A DNA stretch of 64,000 nt, taken from positions 217,166-281,165 of the forward strand of contig SCFE01000018.1 in the NCBI GenBank assembly GCA_004352715.1, in the 5' to 3' direction. Numbering within the stretch: position 1 is the first letter of the stretch; each line of letters starts with the position of its first letter. Under the pieces are notes generated by a model. The model was not told the origin of the DNA. It saw only the letters and a program-made list of their open reading frames with translations, and did no database searches. The position numbers were made by a program, and so were the translations under genes. Of this stretch, positions 58,500 to 64,000 are shown in pieces. This stretch comes from Hofstenia miamia. Its lineage: Eukaryota; Xenacoelomorpha; Acoela.

Positions 58500-60180
58500 T
58501 TAGTTTAATTTTCGGCGGCTTCGGCTCAGGGTCTGGTTTGTAGTTACCGAGTTAATCAAATTAGCTTCTCGTGACGTTTGCCTAGCTTTGCCACACACAA
58601 AGTTAATGTCAACCACCTGAATGTCTTGAGTCGCGTCCTCATAATCCTGTCCTGTGCATTCAGCAAAGTTTCCAATTTCCGAAACTTTGGCATAAAGCGA
58701 CAAATATTTAAGCTATGATATGTCAATATTTTATGCATTCTTGATACAGCAAATTCCTGTTTTTTTTTATTTGTGTGACACTGCATCTGAATCCTGAGAA
58801 TTTATATGCTGCAAAATATATTTTTCAGAAATTTCGAGGTTCTTCTTTGCAATATATTAATTACAAAATCGTGGATCCAAGAGAGTTCTCATGCATTGAT
58901 AAGAAATTTGTTTTGGTGTGCATTTTAACTGTATTCCTTCAACAAGCGACTTTGATAAAAGTTTGGTTATAGGTTGTTAATGCAGCTTCTTCATTTTATG
59001 TTTGAGCTTCTCCATAACGGGAATAACCAAGTTTATTGCAGGCTTCTTTTCAACACTCAGCATATCACTAGCCTCCTTAAATGGGGTCAAACACGCAACA
59101 ATAGTAGCAATATAGTCAATATCTATAAGAGCAATTTCTCCAATGCATTCGTTAGTAGTGAACATCAAATCCTTCACAGCAGCATAATTATCAAGAAAAG
59201 ATTTCAACATTCGCAAAATTGAGTGCCAGCGTGTCTTCACAACTTGCTTCAAGGAGTTTTCAAGCATATTGTTAAGTCGAGATTTCTCAATATACGCCAC
59301 AATACGTTTAACAGCCGATATTTGATCCTTTATTTGCTGGGGTGCATTATCAATGCCGTACTGAAATGCCAAATTTAGATCGTGAGAACTGCAAGAAATT
59401 CTATCAAATAAATTGGTGAGACCATTAACTAACTTTGAGTCGTTATCCGAGATGATGACGTATTTTAAAGAGTCATGAATGTCAAGAGGCAAATAAAAGC
59501 TGAGCTTTTCCACAATATCCTTTTCAATATTGTAGGCATGATGACTTTACATGCTATATTCAGCAACACATAACGTTCTTGTTACCATAACAAAATTAGC
59601 ATCAACTATGGAAAAATGTAAGGCTGTGTAGCAACGTTGCTTGAACGCTGACTATAAGGGAAGCATATCCGTTTCCTGGCATTCAATCAGTTGTTTAATC
59701 TCGATTCTCCTCACGTTAAACATATCAAGTAAAACTCGCCGGCTTAGATTTGAAGGATGAAGAAACAACTTCGTAACATCAACTTTTCCGTATTTCGCTC
59801 CAACTCCGACATCAACAAGTTCCTGAGCTAAGTTAAGAAACTCTTCACCTTTTACAAAATTGAATGGTCTGTAATCTTGAGCACACATAGTTTACAACAG
59901 CTCTATTTACCTTTTCTTTTGTAACCATTATCAACGCTGGCGACATCGGATTTCTTTACAAAGACTTGTCCAAAGTTGACTGTGAATGTGGGATATTTGA
60001 ATCATCTTTTCTAAACGATCTGGCATGCCGCAGAAGACCAGTAATGCAATCACTCGGTTTGTAGGTTATCGGTTTAGACATGAGTTGCAACAAACTAAAT
60101 CACTAACAACAATTCCATCTTCATTGTTTATGCCTGTATATTTTTCGAAAATTTGAATTTTTCCACCAACATGCTTCTTA
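58500..60180 (-). pseudogene. Decayed Hermes-like hAT transposase
   Basis: Read on the - strand in order: a BED-type finger (about 60160-60010: KKHVGGKIQIFEKYTG, then VCCNSC and TGLLRHA), a Hermes-type DNA-binding segment (59888-59652: YRPFNFVKGEEFLNLAQELV), the catalytic core (59513-58977) with ISDNDSKL (first catalytic Asp), RISCSSHDLNLAF (C..H-LNL motif) and TRWHSILRML (RW motif), then MRTLLDPRFCN (about 58898-58864, the LDPRF motif). Stops and frameshifts separate the blocks, and the C-terminal dimerisation motif is not clear. No terminal repeats were identified. The 193-bp tandem array begins about 85 bp beyond the N-terminal end. Confidence 0.75.
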
Positions 60181-60265
60181 CGGCTACAGATTCCAGATTT
60201 TAATTTGGTATGCACAATAGTAATATCCATAGGCTGTTGTTAGCAGGACGCAGCCAAATGTGTTT

Positions 60266-60840
60266 GCAACACCTTCGATATAATCTAATAATTTGCGTTT
60301 TATTACGTGAGTATGCTAGACAAAAATATTATTGTATTTGAAACATGTTATTGATTTTTGTTGGTCATGACATTCCTTCAATATTTGAGAATATAATGTC
60401 ATTCTCGCAACACGTTTTAAATTATAAATAGTATTCTAAGAATTTGGGTTCAAGTGTTGCAACACTTTCGACGTAATCAAATAATTTGCGTTTTATTACG
60501 TGAGTATGCTAGACAAAAATATTATTGTATTTGAAACATGTTATTGATTTTTGTTGGTCATGACATACCTTCAATATTTGAGATAATAATGTCATTCTCG
60601 CAACACGTTTTAAATTATAAATAGTATTCTAAGAATTTGGGTTCAAGTGTTGCAACACCTTCGATGTAATCTAATAATTTGCGTTTTATTACGTGAGTAT
60701 GCTAGACAAAAATATTATTGTATTTGAAACATGTTATGATTTTTGTTGGTCATGACATACCTTCAATATTTGAGAATATAATGTCATTCTCGCAACACGT
60801 TTTAAATTATAAATAGTATTCTAAGAATTTAGGCTCAAAG
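60266..60840 (+). repeat. 193-bp tandem repeat, three copies
   Basis: Copies start at GCAACAC at 60266, 60459 and 60652, each running through TTGCGTTTTATTACGTGAG and CATTCTCGCAACACGTTTTA. Nearly identical with an exact 193-bp period. It lies just beyond the 5' end of the decayed Hermes-like transposase. Confidence 0.95.
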
Positions 60841-61041
60841 GAATTGGAACGCCTCCCAAAGTTGTCACGATTTTGTAGTGGTTTGTTGTTCAATGGGAAA
60901 ATGTTTTCAAAAACAACTACAAAATAAATATTTCATTAATATGAATCACTACACATCAGTTGAACTGCAAAATATTATAATAATCCTGTATATACCCTTT
61001 TAATTAATAATTGACGTCAGGGTAAATGTCAGCAGAGGCGG

Positions 61042-62848
61042 CAGGGGTGTTTGAAAATTGATTTTTGACAAACAATCAATTATTTTGAAAAGAAACAATT
61101 AAATTGATATTGCAAAAAAATAATCAATTAATTGCAATTAATTGGTAAAATTCTAATTCTCCAAACGAGTTCTTCATCCCAAAATCGAGCATTCATTTTC
61201 AAAAAAAGTTGTTCTTCGAGGTGAATGGGGATTTTGTCTGTGGTCATTGTAGGTGAATTTGTCTCCGCTGAAAAAGCGTTCTATAATATTCGAAGTCGGG
61301 AGAAGAAATTTTGTACATAGATACCCTTCTTTTCCAAATTGGTTATTCTCAATTCGTCTTTTTTTCAAAATACCACTAGCAAAATCCTCTTGCTCGATAA
61401 TGTAAGCATCTTCGGAGCTGGAAGCCAGCTGTTTCAGACAACATTTTGAATTTTGATGATGGCACTTTCAAAAATGCACAATATTGGCATCGATTTCCAA
61501 GTATTTTTTCATAACTGGATATTCCGTCATTATTGCATCAAACAATAGACGAACTTCGGCCAGGCAAATATCTTCCCGTTGAACTGAGTGAAATTTCTCG
61601 AAATGCTTTTCAACAGCTGCATTTTCTTTTGGAATCGGTATGAAATCAATCAAAATCGGATCTGAAGCAAATTCGTGCTGGTTCAGTATTTCGCGCATTT
61701 CGCCATAGCGAGATAGACTTGCTTCTGTGCTATACCATCGTGTATCTTGCTTTTGAATTAGATTCAGTTGGGGTTTTCGCTTTAATTTGGCTGCAAGTTT
61801 CAATTGTTTGAGTTTGCCCGTCAATGAATTGAGTTTTGATAAGATTTCATTTCAGGGCTTCTGAAACTCTTGAACAGGCAGGATCAATTTGTGAGACAAA
61901 CATCCGATTAGTGGCAAATTGCATTTAGACGCTAAAGATTTATTGACACTGACGTTATCACCGATAATTGCAACAACATTTTCCCATGTTTTACCGTACA
62001 CGCCAAAAACCCATTCAATATACTCATAATGTTGATTTGTTCCGAAGCTGATATTAATTTCCGTATCCAATGTGAACGAGAATGGTAAAAACGCCAAAAG
62101 TATTTTCTCATAACCACATATTTGTTGGGGATCGGGAAACGTTGCATATATGCCCACAAAATTATTTGGAAGATTTTGTCCAACCGTCGATCACAATTGC
62201 AATTTTGTCTGGCAATTGATTTCTCAATTTCTTTTGTAATATCCCCCAAATACTTTCTTAGTGTGTATTCTGATATGCTTTCAAGACGTGAGTATTCCCA
62301 CACAATTGGGTCTTCAACATAATTAAATGGCCGTAAACCCTCGCAAACCTGCCTCAACCATCCATAAATATTTCTGCCTTTTCTATTTTAAGATCCTTCA
62401 ACAACAAAATTGTCAAGGGATTGTTGTTGGGTGCAAGTGGATGTTGTTGTTTGATCGGACGCCGGATGCTGTTTTTTAATATGGTTCATAAGGTTGCTCC
62501 ATCCTGTATTTTTTTTCTGAACCAATATTTTGCCGCATTTACATTTCCAAGATCCAGTAGTGGCATCTGTTTGAGTGAAATATTTCATACATAGTGTTTT
62601 AGGCGGCATAGTGAACAAATTTCTTACTTGCTAGCACGCGGCTTACTTTAAATCTTAGACGCGGGAATATTCAAAGATCAAACATTGTGTGTGAACAAGA
62701 AGCGGAGATCAAAATTCAGATTATCCGAAGCTAAATTTAGCCTAATTTTAAAGTACAATGAATTGCAATTAATTTTTCGAAGATAATCAATTGCAGTCGC
62801 TAACAATCAATCAATTTAATTGCAATTAATATAATTTCAAACACCCTG
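61042..62848 (-). mobile_element. Complete hAT element with TIRs and 8-bp target duplication
   Basis: Ends CAGGGGTGTTTGAAA (left) and, reversed, CAGGGTGTTTGAAA (right), differing by one base. Flanked by AGAGGCGG at 61034-61041 and 62849-62856. Length 1807 bp. Subterminal regions carry several AATTGCAATTAAT-type words on both sides, possible transposase-binding sites. The transposase gene reads right to left and is broken (separate entry). Confidence 0.93.
61174..62618 (-). pseudogene. Broken hAT transposase inside the complete element
   Basis: Blocks on the - strand: BED-type finger at 62618-62388 (WKCKCG, then NHIKKQH), an N-terminal helical part at 62357-62160 (GLRPFNYVEDP, like the RPF motif of hAT), the catalytic region at 62157-61852 (VVAIIGDNVSVNKSLA with the first Asp, IGCLSHKL), the RW block at 61824-61468 (DTRWYSTEASLSRY), and the dimerisation end at 61368-61174 (LLPTSNIIERFFSG, then TYNDHRQNPHSP). 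All main hAT motifs are there in order, but at least two frameshifts or stops (near 62160 and 61840) and others near 61400 prevent a full product. Distinct family from the Hermes-like copy to the left. Confidence 0.8.
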
Positions 62849-62856
62849 AGAGGCGG

Positions 62857-63794
62857 TATTCTTTATTAACAAGAGTTAACAGTTTGTGTTGAACTTTAAA
62901 GTCAGGGTCTCTACCCTTTTATAGTAAAGGCAGCTGATATTTTAGAAGGCGGCCGCCCTTTAATAAGCTCCAATGAACACTACTTTGACAATGATTGACA
63001 TTTTAAAAAGTTAGTCTTGCTATTTTTAATAAGCTGCAAATTTATAAAACAATTTATATAATTAGGCAAAAAAATTTAAGCTTTATTGCTCTAGCGATTT
63101 TAAAAAATTGCACCCGCTCCCAGTTCAGATTTTACTCGCAAGACTCTGTCATAAATTTTGTAGAGCAAGATTAATTTGTCCAAAAGACAATTTTTTTCAC
63201 ACTTTTTTCCTGATCAAGCTAACTTTCTACTTAAAGTGCAAACAGAGTTTTCGTCAATTATCAAATGATGATCTATCACGTTATGCCAGCAACGATAATC
63301 TTTTTGAAAACATTATAGTTGCAAGTCGTCAACAATTGCTAACAGTTGTTGATCATTTTTAGCAAAATTTATTTCTACACCAACCTTCAAAAATCATTTT
63401 AATTTCAGAAATAGTTGATTCTGAACATTTACGGGACATCTGAGTTTACGATATTTAAATTAAGTTGACTAACACTATATTGATTAGACTGCATCATAAA
63501 ACCTCTTTATAATCAGAAAAAGAAAATGCTTTTTTGTTGCCTTTTTAGTAACAAACCAACTTTTTTAGTATCTGGTAAACTATTGACTTAGTAAGATGTA
63601 GGTTTTGCACTTTTAGTTTTAATATTCACTTTTAAAAATACTGTTATATATTTAGAGAATATTTGTAAATTGAAATTTGGGAATATCTTCGATATTAAAC
63701 AGGGATGGATGATTAATATCACTTGATGTATATATCAGGATATTTATAATGATACTCTTGAAAAATATCATTATATATGCATATATATACATGT
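62857..63794. other. Intergenic DNA, no gene seen
   Basis: AT-rich with short chance frames. An (AT)n run with an undetermined base at 63806 begins near 63776. Confidence 0.4.
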
Positions 63795-63806
63795 ATATAT
63801 ATATAN

Positions 63807-64000
63807 CAGTCATTTTTTCAATCTTATTTAGTAGAAATTTTTCAAATATTAATTCATTATCTATCTCCACTCCTAAATAGCTGACTGATTCACTTTGCTT
63901 TATTGACTCATTTAGTTCTATATCATTTATTAGATTTCTTTGTGCCTTCGGTGAAAAAATTATAAATTGAGTTTTTTCAATATTTAGTTTAAGTTGATTA
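63807..64000 (-). pseudogene. LINE reverse-transcriptase fragment running off the window
   Basis: On the - strand an open frame reads NQLKLNIEKTQFIIFSPK, later SVSYLGVEIDNELIFE. This is the L-LN-KT..I-F and YLGV-ID pair found after the YADD box in CR1/L2/jockey-type LINE polymerases. It enters from beyond the window's right edge and is cut at its C-terminal side by an AT microsatellite, so it is partial. It is open through the 60-odd codons visible. Confidence 0.65.

Overview
The window is nuclear DNA from an invertebrate animal. It is strongly AT-rich, its genes carry introns with GT..AG ends and TTTTAG-like acceptors, and it encodes metazoan families: a RING/B-box TRIM protein, WDR53 and an AP-1 sigma adaptin. 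Seven gene models have a 3' splice-acceptor motif (YAG) 0-18 nt upstream of the start codon, six of them within 0-2 nt. This suggests spliced-leader trans-splicing and would fit a tunicate, a hydrozoan or a flatworm. The species cannot be fixed from the sequence alone.

Layout. From 0.5 to 8.3 kb three genes lie head to tail on the + strand: a small zinc-ribbon protein resembling C18orf21/RMP24 (RNase MRP), a three-exon WDR53 orthologue, and ribulose-5-phosphate 3-epimerase copy 1 (RPE1), whose single 3.5-kb intron is filled with repeats. A second RPE gene (RPE2, 16.2-17.0 kb) has the intron at the same codon but only 79 bp long. About 82% of residues match between the copies, and copy 2 has Asn at an active-site Met position. 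Between them lie a fold-back element, a TA-flanked pogo-like element and one doubtful minus-strand exon. From 17 to 26 kb there are only repeats: a GC-rich island, LINE relics, a hAT MITE with a perfect target duplication, and AT microsatellites.

A single-exon 632-codon TRIM gene lies at 26.5-28.4 kb. Its last codons and 3' flank form one arm of a hairpin about 600 bp long. Facing it on the - strand is a two-exon AP-1 sigma gene (31.9-36.8 kb, 4.4-kb intron). From 37 to 55 kb I see no gene I can name, but several well-bounded elements: mariner-like, hAT-type, an unclassified TIR element and an R2/NeSL-like RT relic. At 55.2-57.6 kb a two-exon model of unknown function has an intron that holds about nine copies of a 169-bp tandem repeat. 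The last 6 kb is transposon territory: RT fragments, a decayed Hermes-like hAT gene, a three-copy 193-bp tandem array, and a complete but inactivated hAT element with TIRs and an 8-bp target duplication.

The host genes do not form one pathway. They are housekeeping functions (RNA processing, a probable CUL4-DDB1 substrate receptor, the pentose phosphate pathway, clathrin-adaptor traffic) plus one TRIM ubiquitin-ligase candidate. No tRNA, rRNA or CRISPR array was recognised.
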